Positions 31,136 to 42,302 are shown, counted from the first letter of the stretch. The stretch: 64,000 nucleotides of DNA from Symbiodinium natans (GCA_905221605.1 CAJNDS010002790.1:1088810-1152809), one strand, 5' to 3'. Made by a program: numbers and translations. Notes: generated by a model from the letters alone, not told the origin.

Positions 31136-31268
31136 GCAGAAGAAAGGTCAGGAGCTGATATCGCCACTGTGGCTGACTGGCTTTGGCTGGAAGAGGACTT
31201 TTGCAACCCTAAACCCTAAACCCTAAACCCTAAACCCTAAACCCTAAACCCTAAACCCTAAACCCTGG
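31136..31268. other. Exon-like island and CCCTAAA array
   Basis: Island 31136-31207 follows CCCTACA and is open as AEERSGADIATVADWLWLEE then DFCN. It is followed by CCCTAAA (31206-31266), so here the arrays on both sides have the same orientation. Confidence 0.4.
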
Positions 31269-31299
31269 TTAAGAAAACGAGGATCCAAAGTAGGCACTT

Positions 31300-31311
31300 A
31301 TTCCCCTTTTT

Positions 31312-31342
<31 letters not shown>

Positions 31343-31570
31343 GGTTCTGTTTCCCTCTGACCCCTGGAGGTTCGGGTTTAGGTTTTAGTGTGTAGGGGTT
31401 TCGGGATACTCGGACCCAGAGTAGGCCCTTATTCCTTTTCTTTAGGGTTTCGGTACCCAGACTAGGCCACTGTTCCCTTTTAGGGTTTCGGTTCCCTTAG
31501 AAGCCCCCTTTAAAACAAGACGGGGGCACCGTTTAGCACCGTTTTGATTCCTAGGTTACTCTTGGGTCTA
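31300..31570 (+). mobile_element. Foldback family B, clustered partial copies plus a T/G tract
   Basis: Three left arms in a row (near 31280, 31409 and 31450: CCAGA(G/C)TAGGCC...TTCCC) and one right arm ending ATTCCTAGGTTACTCTTGGG then TCTAG (31569). A run of about 17 T followed by about 23 G (31304-31344) sits inside the first. Confidence 0.65.
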
Positions 31571-32294
31571 GAAAAACGCTAAGGCCTTCAAACCCTAAAC
31601 CCTAAACTCCAAACACCAAAACCCCAAGCCCCAAACCCCAAACCCTAAGCCCTAAACCCTTGAAGGCTAAGCCCAACCCTAGCAGTGAATGTGGGTGACC
31701 TCAGATTGAGCAGAATTACCCTAAAGCCTCAACCCCATCTATAACCCTAAACCCTGAACCCTAAGACCCTGAAACCCTGGAACCCTGGAACCCTGAAACC
31801 CCGAAACTACACGGGCAGAACATTTCAAGGGGCCCTATAATGAAACCCTAAACCCTAAGACCCTAACACCCTAAACCCTGAAACCCTGAAGCTACAAGGG
31901 GAGAAGTCCCAAAGGACATGGCTCACACCGTGATGTTCCTGCAGCGGATTGAGACTTCCGCGCGCCCGGGTTGCACGCAGCAACGGCGGGTCTCTTTTCG
32001 GGCTTGTACAGGCTTCCCTAAACCCCCCCGTAGTCCTAAACCCTAAACACTAAACCCTAAACCGAGGGGGTTGTCTTGGGTTTTTCCCCATACTCCTTGT
32101 TTTTTTGTGATCTTCAAAGCCGCGCTCGGCTACAAAAGCCTGGGCCCCCCTTACCCAGAGTCTTTTGTTGAGGTTGGGGTTCAGGTGCGGGGCTGTAGAG
32201 GTTGGAGTTCAGGCTGTACTAAACAGGGTAGGGTCTTCAGAGTCTAGGGTGGAAGGTTGAAGGTTGACGATTTAAGGGTTCAAGAGTTCAAGAG
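31571..32294. repeat. Telomere-like mosaic, decayed
   Basis: CCCTAAA, CCCTGAA and CCCTGGA variants (31590-31660, 31745-31880), and a GC-rich island (31910-32010). No gene supported. Confidence 0.5.
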
Positions 32295-32830
32295 TTGAGG
32301 GTTCAGGGTTTAGGGCAGGGTTTGGTGTCCCATTTAAGAACTCATATTGTAGGGTGTTGGGGGGCCCTGAGACCATTACTGCTTGAGATCCTTGGGGCCA
32401 GGCAAGAGCCTGAAGAAAGGCCAGGTAATTCACCTTTGAACCCCGATCTACCTTTGGGTGTAGGGTTTAGAGCTAGGGTTTAGGGTTTAGGGTTTAGGGT
32501 TTAGGGTTTAGGTTTTAGGGTTTAGGGTTTAGGGTTTAGGGTTTAGGGTTTAGGGCTTGAGTTTAGGGTTTAGGGCTTAGGGTGCTGCTGTAGAACATCC
32601 AAACTCGCAGGCCGCCAAATTCTCCGGAACCCCAGACTCTTCGCCCCCTAAGCCTGAAACAACCCTAAACCCTAACCCCTAGACCCTAGACCCTAAACCC
32701 TATAACCCTACGCCCTAAACCTACACGAAAGCCAAGGCGAAAAAGCAGCGGCTTCAGCCTCTCAGACCTCGAAATGGCTGGTCCGTGGCCTGCTTCGCCG
32801 GTGCCGCTTTGTTTGTGGAGTTGAGGGTTC
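32295..32830. repeat. TTTAGGG array, CCCTAAA remnant and exon-like island
   Basis: TTTAGGG 32455-32585; CCCTAAA 32660-32720. Island 32722-32821 is open as YTKAKAKKQRLQPLRPRNGW then SVACFAGAALFVE, which looks strongly protein-like with a basic start. TTTAGGG-type repeat follows from 32822. Confidence 0.5.
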
Positions 32831-33630
32831 AGGGTTCAGGGTAGAGGGTTTAGGGTTTAGGGTTTAGGGTTTATAGGGTTTAGGGTTGAGGGTTTAGGGC
32901 GATGCGGTAGGGATGGGTTTAGGGGGCGTCCAGCCTTCTAAGCTCGACATCCACAACCCTAAGCCCAACAGAGGCTCGGCTTCTAGGCAACCCATCTCAG
33001 GAAACCCTTAATATGGTCCCTTACCTGTAAAGGGTTCTAAAGTATGGGGTCTTAGGTGTTGCAAGGTCTACAGGGGGCACAATATACGGGTCGGAAGAAT
33101 TACTAATCGCATTCCCTAGTCGGTTTAGGGTTTAGGGCTTAGGGTCTAAGGGTTTAAGGTTTGGGGTTTAGGGTTAGGGTCTAAGGGTAGTTGCCTGGTG
33201 CCTTAATCCTGCCTTCTTTCAAGGGTTCTGATAGATGGGCCCTTGGGTTCTATAGGGCTTAGAGGGGGTGTATAAAGGGTCCCCTTTTGAAGGACCAGAG
33301 GGGGCGGGGGCCTGTCCGTTGGAGGATACTGGCAATCAAGAATATCAAGTTTTGTCTGTACCTGCTGGTTTATCTATTTAGCTACCCATTTATCTTTGTA
33401 TTTATGTATCTGTCTACCCATTCATCAAACTGCCCTGGGCTCCCTATGAACGACCTTCTCTACCCCGAAACCCTTTTTAACCCAAACCACCTTTGAAACC
33501 TAAGCCCTAAAGTCTATGCCAATATGCAAGCCTTAAACCCCAAACCCTAAACCCCAAACCCTAAACCCCAAACCCTAAACCCTAAACCCCAAACCCTAAA
33601 CCCTTTCATCCTTAAACCCCAAACCCCAAA
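32831..33630. repeat. Telomere-like mosaic with family F copies
   Basis: TTTAGGG variants (32850-32900, 33122-33185). Family F pieces (CTTTAAAGGGTTCT ... GGGCCC type) lie at 33011-33050 and 33196-33296. A CCCCAAACCCTAAA 14-mer array lies at 33535-33605. A 69-codon frame (33287-33496) is not convincing. Confidence 0.55.
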
Positions 33631-33634
33631 CCCG

Positions 33635-33810
33635 GACTGCGCGCTGGAGGTGCTGGTGGGTAGGAGTGAGGCTAGGACGGCGCAGAGCGAAGCCCCTCAG
33701 CTGAGTCTTGGGGCTTGTGCGGGTTTGTAGAGAAGGTGTTGGTTCATGAGGGGTTTAGGGTTTAGGGTTTAGGGTTTAGGGTTTAGGGTTTAGAGTTAAG
33801 GTTTAGGGTT
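33635..33810. other. Exon-like island and TTTAGGG array
   Basis: Island 33635-33728 follows AAACCCG and is open as DCALEVLVGRSEARTAQSEA then PQLSLGACAGL, ending in TAG. TTTAGGG follows (33752-33810). Confidence 0.4.
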
Positions 33811-34899
33811 TAGGGTGTTGCTTCTCTTTTTGGTTGCCTGGAGGGCCTAGAGACGTTGTACGTTTGCATGTTTGTGTGTGTGTGTGTGAGTGTTTTTTTT
33901 TTTTTTTTTTGGGGGGGGGGGGTGGCTTTTTGTATCAACCCCCGAGGGCCACACACCGAAAACAGAGCCGTTGTGAGTGGACGGGGAAAAATAGGTTTGC
34001 TTGAAAACCCTCAAGGGGTTTAGATGGGCTTTAGGAGCTGCATGGCGTTTAGGAGTTAGCATTTAGGGTTTAGAGTTTAGGGTTTTAGGGTTTTGGGGGG
34101 TTTATGGGCCTCAGGAGGCTTAGGGGGCTTCAGGGAGTTTAGGGGCTTTGGAGGGTTGCATATCCCTCAAAACCCCTACACCCCCTCAACCCCGAACCCC
34201 GAAACCCCCTGAAGCACCATGCTCACCCTGAGCCCCCCCAAATCCTGAAGCCCTGAAACCTCAAACCCTAAAGCCCCAAAACCCGAAAGCCCTAAAACCC
34301 CAAAACCCTGAAGCCCTGAAGCCCAAAACCCTGAAGCCCTAAAGCCCTAAACCCCGAAGCCCCAAAACCCTGCACCCTGCTGCCCTAAACCCTAAGCCCT
34401 AAAGCCCTAAAGCCCCAAAACCCCAAAACAAAAACACTAAACCCTAAACCCCAAACCCTAAACCCTAAACCCTAAACCCTAAACCGAACCCTATAAACCC
34501 TAAACCCTGAACCCTAAACTTTTTGCCACGGGAAGCCTCTGTGGTCGAAGATCCCAAGGCGAGTCGGTTTAGGGTTAGGGCTTAGGTTCTTCCGAAGCAC
34601 CCTGCGCACCCTGAACCCCCTTAAATCCTGAAGCTCTAAAACTTCGCCCCAAAACCCAAAAGCCCTAAAGCCCCAAAACCCTGAAGCCCTAAAGCCCTAA
34701 ACCCCGAAGCCCCAAAACCCTAAACCCTGCAGCCCTAAACCCCGAAGCCCTAAAGCCCTAAGACCCCCCAAAACCCCAAACAAAAACACTAAACCCCAAA
34801 CCCTAAACCCCAAACCCTAAAGCCTAGAAACCTGAAAGCCCTAAACCCTAAACCCTAAACCCTGAAAGCCCTAAAACCCTCTAACGCCCCCAAAAACCA
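33811..34899. repeat. Telomere-like mosaic with T/G tract and CCCTGAAG variants
   Basis: GT repeat, then a run of T followed by a run of G (33865-33921). TTTAGGG variants follow (34060-34150). Then two related blocks of decayed CCCTAAA/CCCTGAAG/CCCCAAAA units (34160-34500 and 34600-34890) share TAAACCCCGAAGCCCCAAAA and ACAAAAACACTAAACC, so they are a segmental duplication. Confidence 0.65.
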
Positions 34900-34981
34900 C
34901 CAGCCGAGGCCCAGGCGCTGAGTGCCGCCCTGGTGGGTCTCATCCCGGGGCTGTTCGTGCCAGACTCAGGCGCCGGCCCTG
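34900..34981 (+). other. Exon-like island
   Basis: Open as PAEAQALSAALVGLIPGLFV then PDSGAGP between CCCTAAA-type and TTTAGGG-type repeats. A T-run separates it from the right array. Protein-like composition only. Confidence 0.4.
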
Positions 34982-36084
34982 TTTTTTTTTGTTTAGGGTT
35001 TAGGGTTTGGGGTTTGGGGTTTAGGGTTTCGGGTTTACGGTTTACGGTTTACGGTTTAGGGGTTTAGGGGCTTAGGGGCTTAGGGGCTTTAGTGCTTAGG
35101 ATGCCCCAAAACCCTAAAGCCTACGGCTCAACTTATGCCGGAAGTTCTGCTTAGGATCCCTGTGTGTGATTTTAATATGCATTCCTTCGCCTAAGGGGGA
35201 TTGTTTTTTTTTTTTTGGGGGGGGGAGTGCTTTGGAAAGGTTAGGGTTATAGGATTTAGGATGGTAGGCTGATAGGGTTGTACGTTTAATGGGTTTATAG
35301 GGTTGGTGGATCTTACAGAGTTATCGGGTGTGAGGTTTAGGGTTCCAGGGGCGTTGGGTTCCGGGTTTGGGATTCACCCTGTGGGGGATTATGGCTTCGT
35401 AGAGGTTCGGGGCTTAGGGTTTAGGGCACCCTTTGGGGTGTGTGTGAGGCTCAGGTCAGATTCTGCTAAAGGGGTGATGGGATCCCCATTTTTTTTGGGA
35501 AACTCCCGAATCAGTAGCCCAAAGCCTCTCTCTGGTATTGTCTTTGGGCCCAAACAACCCTGAACCCTAAACCCTCAAGACCCGGAAACCTGAGAATACC
35601 CAACAGTTCGAAAAGGAAACTCCTCGAAACTTCCCCCTAAGCTGAACCCGAAGCCCTAGTCAGAGCCCCTGGATGGTTGAGGGTGTTAGGGTTTAGGGTT
35701 CGTAAGGTCACTGAGCCCTTTGCCCGAAGTCGCTGGATCGCATCCCAAACCCTAAACCCTAAACCCTAAACCCTAAACCCTAAACCCTAAACCCTAAACC
35801 CTAAACTCAAAAAACCGAAGAGAACAGTCGCAGGCCCCACCGCCGGCTTGCTGCAGGCACCCGCACCCCCAACGATGCCCCCTTATATCTAGTATTGCTA
35901 AAACACGCCAAGGTATAATCCCAATATTGCCATTATAAGGAAGAATACGTATATATATATATATAAATAAATAAATAAATAAATTATTTATGTACTTATT
36001 TCTGTGTTTATCGATTTTTTTGTTTTGGAGGGGTTCTTCATCAAACCGTAGTTATTTCGGGGAATATTTCCTTGCACAGGATTT
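34982..36084. repeat. Telomere-like mosaic
   Basis: TTTAGGG/TTTACGG variants (34990-35090), a T-run/G-run (35207-35225), a CCCTAAA array (35748-35812), and an AT-rich (TA)n(AATA)n patch (35948-35992). An 86-codon frame (35303-35563) crosses repeats and is not convincing. Confidence 0.6.
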
Positions 36085-36436
36085 CGGGTTTAAGGTTTTT
36101 TACATTTACAGCAGGGATACCATGACGCACGTGCAGCGGGCCCTTCTGGGGATGGCATCAACGAATTTCTGCAGGGAGACTTCAAGAAAAACCACTATCC
36201 ATACCATCTGGCCAGAGAAAGACGACTCTGTTCTCTCCTTAACTCCCGAACTTCTGGCACTTGTGGAGATGTATGCGACCGCGGCAGATCTGCTTCATGA
36301 TTTGCTCCGGGGCTCCTCCGGGGGTTTACTACAAGCTGCATTGGAAACAGATCCGAAATATACAGCCCCAGACCCTGAGCCTGTGAAGTCAGGCGCATTG
36401 GGCTTTTCTTGCGTCAGATTGGATCGATTCGCCTAG
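36085..36436 (+). pseudogene. Orphan coding fragment, about 104 codons
   Basis: A clean plus-strand frame reads MTHVQRALLGMASTNFCRET, DDSVLSLTPELLALVEMYAT, AADLLHDLLRGSSGGLLQAA and ends RLDRFA at the TAG at 36434-36436. It is the best single coding island of the mosaic. It follows GGTTTTTTACATTTACAG (AG ending at 36111), a good acceptor, so it may be a last exon. No family recognised. Confidence 0.5.
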
Positions 36437-36769
36437 CCATAGGGGGCGGGGTCATGGGGATTGGTAAAATTAGAGGTCTAGAGTCTAGAGACTGGGATTG
36501 TAAGGGGTTGATAGTCACAGCTGTGAGAGAGAGTTTAGGGGGCTTTCTAGGGCGCATATAGAGTTTGTACGTTGCTACTTGAAAGGGCTAATCTAACGCT
36601 CCGAGGACCTCTGGCACGGGGACTGCTGCCTGCGGGGGATCTAATTCCCGGGTGTTTTGAGGGCTCAACGGCCTGGGTTTACTTGAGGCACTAGCTACAT
36701 CTGTTCCCTTTCTCTCTCTCTTTCTCTCTTTCCCTCTCTTTCCCGCTCTCCCTCTCTCTTTCTCTCTCC

Positions 36770-36805
<36 letters not shown>

Positions 36806-37078
36806 TGCCCTAGACCCTATGCCCTAAACCGCAACCCGGCTCCAACCTCCGAAGATACCGCACCCTGATGCGGAGGAACCAAGGCGCTTCACACCCTGAA
36901 CCCGAGACCCTAATGACCCTCAAGCCCCAAAACCCCCAGACCCCCAAACTCCCTGAAACACCCAAACCCTAAGCCCTGAACCTTGAACCCTAAACCCTAA
37001 ACCCTAAACCCTAAACCCTAAACCCTAAACCCTAAACCCTAGCCCTAAACCCTAAACCGCCAAAACCCACGGCCGAAA
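36437..37078. repeat. Unique DNA, (CT)n microsatellite and CCCTAAA array
   Basis: 36437-36700 shows nothing. 36707-36803 is pyrimidine (CT)n. 36990-37070 is CCCTAAA. The (CT)n tract and the purine tract at 37873-37950 are complementary and could pair across about 1.1 kb. Confidence 0.6.
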
Positions 37079-37410
37079 CCCAGGAGCTCCTGTCGGGCAA
37101 AGAAGCGGCCTCCTCCCTGCGCCTCCGTGACCTTGCTGGGCCGCTCTCCCAAACGGTCCATGTACCTATGTCGGGTTTGGGGTTTAGGTTTAGGGTTTAG
37201 GGTTTAGGGTTTAGGGTTTAGGGTTTAGGGTTTAGGGTTTAGGGTTGGGGTACAGGGTTTAGGGTTTAGGGTTTAGGGCTTAGGGTTTAGGGTTTAGGGC
37301 TTAGGGTTTAGGGCTACAGTGTGTGCTTGGGCCCTGCGCCTCCGTGACCTTGCTGGGCCACTGGCCTCGATCTTGTGCCTCCCAAAGGGTCCATGTACCC
37401 ATATCGGGTT
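37079..37410. repeat. Coding-like island duplicated around a TTTAGGG array
   Basis: Island 37079-37150 is open as TAETQELLSGKEAASSLRLR then DLAGPL. Its 3' part (from CCCTGCGCCTCCGTGACCTT) plus a family C left end (GGTCCATGTACC(T/C)AT) is repeated at 37332-37410. TTTAGGG arrays (37165-37318) lie between the copies. Confidence 0.7.
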
Positions 37411-37581
37411 TGGGGTTTCGGGTTTAGGCTTTAGGGTTTAGGGCTAGAGTGTATGTTATATGCTTTGGCCTTGAAAGGGTCTCCTATAAAGCCGGGTTTA
37501 GGGTTTTTGTATACTTGGGCCCTACAGCTAGTATATGGGAACCCTGTGGTTCAAGTCTATACGATATAGGTACATGGACCC
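37387..37581. mobile_element. Foldback family C, full copy
   Basis: Starts GGGTCCATGTACCCATATCG and ends with the inverse CGATATAGGTACATGGACCC (37562-37581). The interior contains GAAAGGGTCTCCTATAAAG and CTTGGGCCCTACAGC, plus TTTAGGG-like units. Related copies lie at 40848-40960, 46084-46140, 47006-47046, 17871-17940 and 27171-27189. Confidence 0.7.
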
Positions 37582-38794
37582 ATCGGGAGAGTTGGAGGTC
37601 TGCAGTTTGCTGCGATGGCCTTACCATCTCTCCCTAGGGGGGGGATTAAGGGCTGCATGGAGGAAGCGTTTTCAAAGTGCTTTTTGATGATGCTCCGCTT
37701 TAGGGACCTGTTTTCCCTGTCTTTCTTAATCCCAAGCAAGTATTCTCAATGGCGTTGCTGTGGATATTAAAGGTGTGTTAAAGGTAGTATAGGCTTGGAG
37801 TTTTGATCCGGCCGACAGGCTTTTAGGTTTTAAGGTTTGGGCTTGAGAGCTAGGGGTTTTGCTGGCTTGGGAGCAAAAAGAGAGGGAGAGAGCAAGAGAG
37901 AAAGAGAGAGAGAGAGAGAGCGCAAAAGGAAAGGGAGAGAGGGAGAGAGATGTGGAGGCATCAGGGTTCAGGGTTTAGGGTTTTGGGTTCAGGGTTTAGG
38001 GTTTAGGGTTTAGGGTTCAGGGTTCAGGGTTTAGGGTTTAGGGCTTAGGGTTTAGGGTTTGGCGGGTTTGTTTTTTTGGGGGTCGATTCTCCGAGCACCC
38101 AGGCGGGCGCGGCCTCCTTTAACGCAGCCCCGGAAGTGGGTGTGGGACTTAGAACGCCAATCCTGCGGAGCCATCCAAGGGATGAAGGCTCAACCCTAAA
38201 CCCTAATCCCTAAACCCTAAACCCCTCAGGTTGTACCCCTAAAGGCCTCCCTGAAATAATATACTCCTAAAATGGCCCTTAAGTTCCCTTAGCGATCCTT
38301 AGAAAGGGGCCCCGAAACCTAAGGTTACAACCTTAAGGGTCCAAGGTAGAACCCCTAGAGCCCGGAAGGAGGGGGTGAGATTTGCTTGTGGGATTGCTAT
38401 GGGCTTCGGGTTCAGGGTTTAGGTTTAGGGTTTAGCGTTTATATGGGTTTGGGGCTGAGGGTTCATAAGGGTTTGTCAGGGATTTTATGGGTTTAGGGTT
38501 TATAAGCGGTTTCGGGTTTATAAGGGTTTTGGGTTTTAGGGTTTTGGGCTTTAGGGATCCCATGCAAGACTCCCGGATTTCAAGCTGCCACGTCTCGTTA
38601 GGGTTCGGGTTTCGGGTTTCGGGTTTAGGGTTTAGGGTTTCGGGTTTAGGGTTTAGGGTTTAGGGTTTAGGGTTTAGGGTTTAGGGTTTAGGGTTCAAGG
38701 CTAGGTTCAGGGGCCAAAGGTCAGATAACCGGGGTCTAAACAGAAAGCACCCGGGCACGAGGCATGTTTTTGCGTGCGCGGTCAGGTTGCAGCC
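37582..38794. repeat. Telomere-like mosaic with purine tract
   Basis: Purine AGAG tract 37873-37950, TTTAGGG/TTCAGGG (37968-38060), an island (38075-38190) bounded by TTTAGGG left and CCCTAAA right (the reverse of the usual order), variants TTTCGGG (38600-38640) and TTTAGGG (38640-38695). No gene supported. Confidence 0.6.
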
Positions 38795-38949
38795 TACTTG
38801 AAGGTTCATGGTACTTACTAACCAATCATAACTGGGCTTATAACCCTACTTATAAGTGGGATAACCCCTATAAGGCCCTTTAGGGGTAATATAAGTAGGG
38901 TTATAAGTACAGTTATAATTGGTTAGTAAGTACCATGAACCTCCAAGTA
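38795..38949. mobile_element. Foldback family A, best-preserved copy
   Basis: 155 bp. The left terminus TACTTGAAGGTTCATGGTAC continues TTACTAACCAATCATAACT. The right terminus is its inverse, GTAAGTACCATGAACCTCCA then AGTA. The arms are about 60 bp with few mismatches around a short CCTATAAGGCCCTTTAGGGG centre. Could form a long hairpin. No coding capacity. Confidence 0.8.
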
Positions 38950-40161
38950 CAGGCCTTGGACCCAAGACCACCGATCCCGACACTTCTGAGGTTGTGCTTT
39001 GTCATCTCTAGAACCCGATAGGTTAGGGTTTAGGGTTTAGGGTTTAGGGTTTAGGGTTTAGGGTTTAGGGTTTAGGGTTTAGGGTTTAGGGTTTAGGGTT
39101 TAGGGTTTAGGGTTTAGGGTTTAGGGTTTAGGGTTTAGGGTTTAGGGTTTAGGGTTTAGGATTTGTAAGGGGTGAGGGTCTATAAGGGTTTAGGGTCTAT
39201 AAGGCTTGAGGGTTTAGGGCAAGCCCTAAACTCTCAACCCTACAGGCAGTTGGTGGATAAGCTTGCGCCCGAAACCCCCATCAGAAAACACACTTACATC
39301 GTAGAATGTCCCAACCACCCCCAAACCCTAAACCCTAAACCCTAAACCCTAAACCCTAAACCCCAAACCCCAAACCCTAAACCCTAAACCCTAAACCCTA
39401 AAGAAAACTGTAGGCTTGGGATCTGCAGATCACTGCGCTCGAAGCGATCCAGGTGTGGGGGGAGGGGGATGCAGGCAGGGCTTGGGATAAGGGTTTATGG
39501 GTTTTTTAGGGTTTGGGGTTTGGGGTTTGGGTTTTAGGGTTTAGGGTTAGGGTTTATAGGGTTTAATTAGGGTTTTGGGTTTATAGGGTTTAGGGTGTTG
39601 CAGGGTTTAGGGTGTGGGGTTGAGGGTTTATAGGATCTTCGAGGTTAAGGTGTTGAGCGTTTAGGCTTTCGTAGTCCTCCATTCAAATTGCGTCGGTCTG
39701 ACTAAGGCTCTAAGGACTCCTATTTGAAGGTTTTCGGTCCCCAAAAGCCTTACTGAACATGTTTTTTCCGGGCCTATTGTGAGCCTTCTGGGAATTAATT
39801 GCTGTAGCTACGTCTCCTGTACGTGCTATGGCTTCTGGGCTTTGAACCTCCTGGCGACGCCACTGGAGGAGTGGATTCCGATCATAATCCGAAATTCCGA
39901 TCTATACCCTTCTCAAGCATTGATCAATCCCCTGTCCCTACAAGCACACGTAATGAACTCCCTGATGACCAAACGCCTGTAGTCGTCCGCTCAGGGTCCT
40001 CATTCACTTGTCTCCGGGGAGTTTAGGATATACGGAGTTTCGCGTGTAGAGCTCTGAGGGCATCAGCTGTTGGGCTATTTTCCCCACAAGCCTACACGAT
40101 TCAGGGCCTTAGGGCCTCTAAGGGTTTCGGGTTTCCAAGGATAGTTTCAGAGGCCCCTTCA
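38950..40161. repeat. Pure TTTAGGG array and mosaic
   Basis: 39025-39160 is about 19 pure TTTAGGG units; 39322-39402 is CCCTAAA with CCCCAAA; 39480-39640 is decayed TTTAGGG/TTTATAGGG. At 39780-40025 two overlapping frames (NLLATPLEEWIPIIIRNSDL, or DATGGVDSDHNPKFRSIPFS) may be an old coding fragment, unassigned. Confidence 0.65.
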
Positions 40162-40246
40162 TGTGGTCCCTTGCCTCCCTTAAAGGGTTCTGATGTATGG
40201 GCCCGTAATTCTAGAGGGTATATAAGGGTACCCGTTTAAGGGCCCA
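40162..40246. mobile_element. Dispersed repeat family F
   Basis: TCCCTTGCCTCCCTTAAAGG, then TCTGATGTATGGGCCC, GGGTATATAAGGGTACCC and GGGCCCATA. The TATGGGCCC/GGGCCCATA pair is a short inverted repeat. Related copies lie at 30488-30545, 33196-33296 and 44538-44612. Confidence 0.5.
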
Positions 40247-40347
40247 TATCCCTCAACACACTCAACCATCACACACCGCCCGATGGCCCAGAGCAGGATC
40301 GCTTGGAGACCGAAGGTTTGAGCTTCGCCCCCTGGATGCATTAAGGG

Positions 40348-40455
40348 TTTTACGAAAAAAATTGGGGACCCCGAAAATCGACCCCCAAATAGTAGAATCC
40401 CCTTATAAAGTATAAATCCCAATAAGGTGCCCCAAATATCGTAAACCCCAATTTA
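40348..40455. mobile_element. Foldback family E, uninterrupted copy
   Basis: Left TTTACGAAAAAAATTGGGGA, right (inverse orientation) TGCCCCAAATATCGTAAACC then CCAATTTA. The interior contains ACCCCGAAAATCGACCCCCA then AATAGTAGAATCCCCTTATA. This is the reference empty copy for the array-filled copy at 44361-44532. Confidence 0.65.
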
Positions 40456-40847
40456 GGGCTTAGGGTCTGGGGTTTGGGGTTTGCAGGTTGGTTGCTTCAT
40501 ACAGTGGCAGTTCGCAGTTCTTGGTAGTTCAGACCCTCATAAATGAATAGATTAATACATATATGTATATAATTTCCGATGCAACACTGCTACTGTACAT
40601 GGGAAACATCCAAATTTAAGGGGTTGGGATTGGACTACTTCCCTGGCTTGTCAGGGATCTTCCGGCAGTAGCCTACTTGCAGAATCGACTTTTAAACAGA
40701 ACAGGAACCCATGCAGGATCTAAGGGGATTATTTGTAAGCTTCAAACCTTACCCTACGGCTCCAAGGACTCCTATTTTAAGTGTGTTGGGCCCAAACGCC
40801 TCACAATACAAGGTGCTTGGGGCTAGCGCGGCTTGCCCAAAGTAAAG
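40456..40847. other. Unassigned DNA
   Basis: About 390 bp with no telomere-like array except a few units at 40455-40485. Nothing recognised as a gene. Confidence 0.4.
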
Positions 40848-40960
40848 TATCCATGTACCTATATAGTATATCCTTGTGCCTGAAAGGCGTCCTTTAATAA
40901 GGGGTGCCTATAAAGTAGCTGTAGGGGCCCAAGTAGAAACTACATGGGTGCATGGACCCC
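40848..40960. mobile_element. Foldback family C, full copy without array
   Basis: TATCCATGTACCTATATAGT at the left and ACATGGGTGCATGGACCCC at the right are inverted. The interior has GAAAGGCGTCCTTTAATAAG and GCCTATAAAGTAGCTGTAGG then GGCCCAAGTA. Compared with 37387-37581 it lacks telomere-like units. Confidence 0.65.
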
Positions 40961-42302
40961 TAGGGTTCGAAAGCAACCCCCCCCCCCCCCCCCCCCGCCC
41001 AAACAGAAAGCGTCAGAGCCCCCAAACTGCCCACCCTAAACACTAAACCCGACACTTGCCCTGAGCCCCGCTTGTTCCCTTCAAGGTACAGTAAAGAGGT
41101 TGCCCCTTTTCGGAGCTCATGAGACCAAAACAAGAAGGGCTTGGAACAGCAAAAGGGTGCCATGCGACCCCCTTAGTTTAAGAAATATGCTGTATCAACA
41201 ACATACGGATCCTTGTTGTGAGTTCTTCCTGTTCGCTTAGGGTCTAGGGTTTAGGGTTTAGGGTTTCCGTGCTTAGGGCTTTGGATATTATGCCCTATCC
41301 CTGAATTTGAAACGAGCATTGGGATCTGTCCATTCTATCTCAAGGCCGCAGAGTATGATCCCACACTGCGCAGCGACTTGCCTCAAAATGCTTTCTGGGA
41401 ACCCTAGATCCTAAACCCTAAACCCTACACCCCGAGGTTTAGGGTTTAGGGTTTAGGGTTTAGGGTTTAGGGTTTAGGGTTTAGGGTTTAGGGTTTAGGG
41501 TTTAGGGTTTAGGGTTTAGGGTTTAGGGTTAGGGTTTAGGGTTTAGGGCCTAAACCATGAGGGTTGCTCTTAATGAGGTTCCCCCCCCTTGAAGTGATCA
41601 TTTGGATTAATACTCCTTGTAAAAGGGGGTCCCCAAGATCGTCTTGAGGTACAGTAGATCAAGTCCTACATGAGCATAACTCGTCCCCACCCCTCAAACA
41701 TACCCAGCATGTAAGAGTCCCACCCCCATCATACTGAGCCTGGCGCAGTCACTCGGACGAGGGGCGGGGCAATTTTGGCACACCTAGAAAACTTTTTGCT
41801 TTTCGTACATGTCGGCAGGTGAATCTAGACCCTTAGTGGAGCCGAGGGTGTAAGTGTCGACTGTGATGACAACCAAACCCTGTACAAACCCTACGAGCCG
41901 TATAAACCCTAAAGTGGCCTAATCCCTAAACTTTAAACCCCAACCAAACCCCCGTGTGGGGGTTAGGGTTATATAAGTTATATAGAAACCAACCCGAAAA
42001 AGGGTACCCTGGTTACATTCTGGTTACTGGGCCCGCAAGAAGGGCTGCATGTGATGTTGTTCGTAGTCGTCTAGCTTTGCTGGGGCTGCCCTGATATATA
42101 TGTTGTCAACCCCACTAAGGGGTTAGGGCTAACTAGGGTTTAGGGATTAGGGTTTTCGGAGACAGTGGCCCAGAGATACCCTCATGCGGGATACTCCCCC
42201 GAAGTGTTATACCTACTAATTAAGGAGTAGGTATTACTAAACTGCGGGTACATAGGGTCCCATGTAAACCCTAAACCCTAAACCCTAAACCCTAAACCCT
42301 AG
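40961..42302. repeat. Poly-C tract, pure TTTAGGG array and mosaic
   Basis: C-run of about 19 (40977-40996); TTTAGGG array 41436-41548. A family B fragment (GAAAAAGGGTACCCTGGTTA) lies at about 41985-42030. CCCTAAA at 42270-42301 ends CCCTAG. The unique spacers (41040-41400, 41560-41960) show no gene. Confidence 0.6.

Noticed and set aside
39780-40025. Frame resembling the linker region of a Ty1/copia polyprotein
   Set aside because: No reverse transcriptase, integrase or RNase H motif nearby and no long terminal repeats, so the resemblance is too weak.
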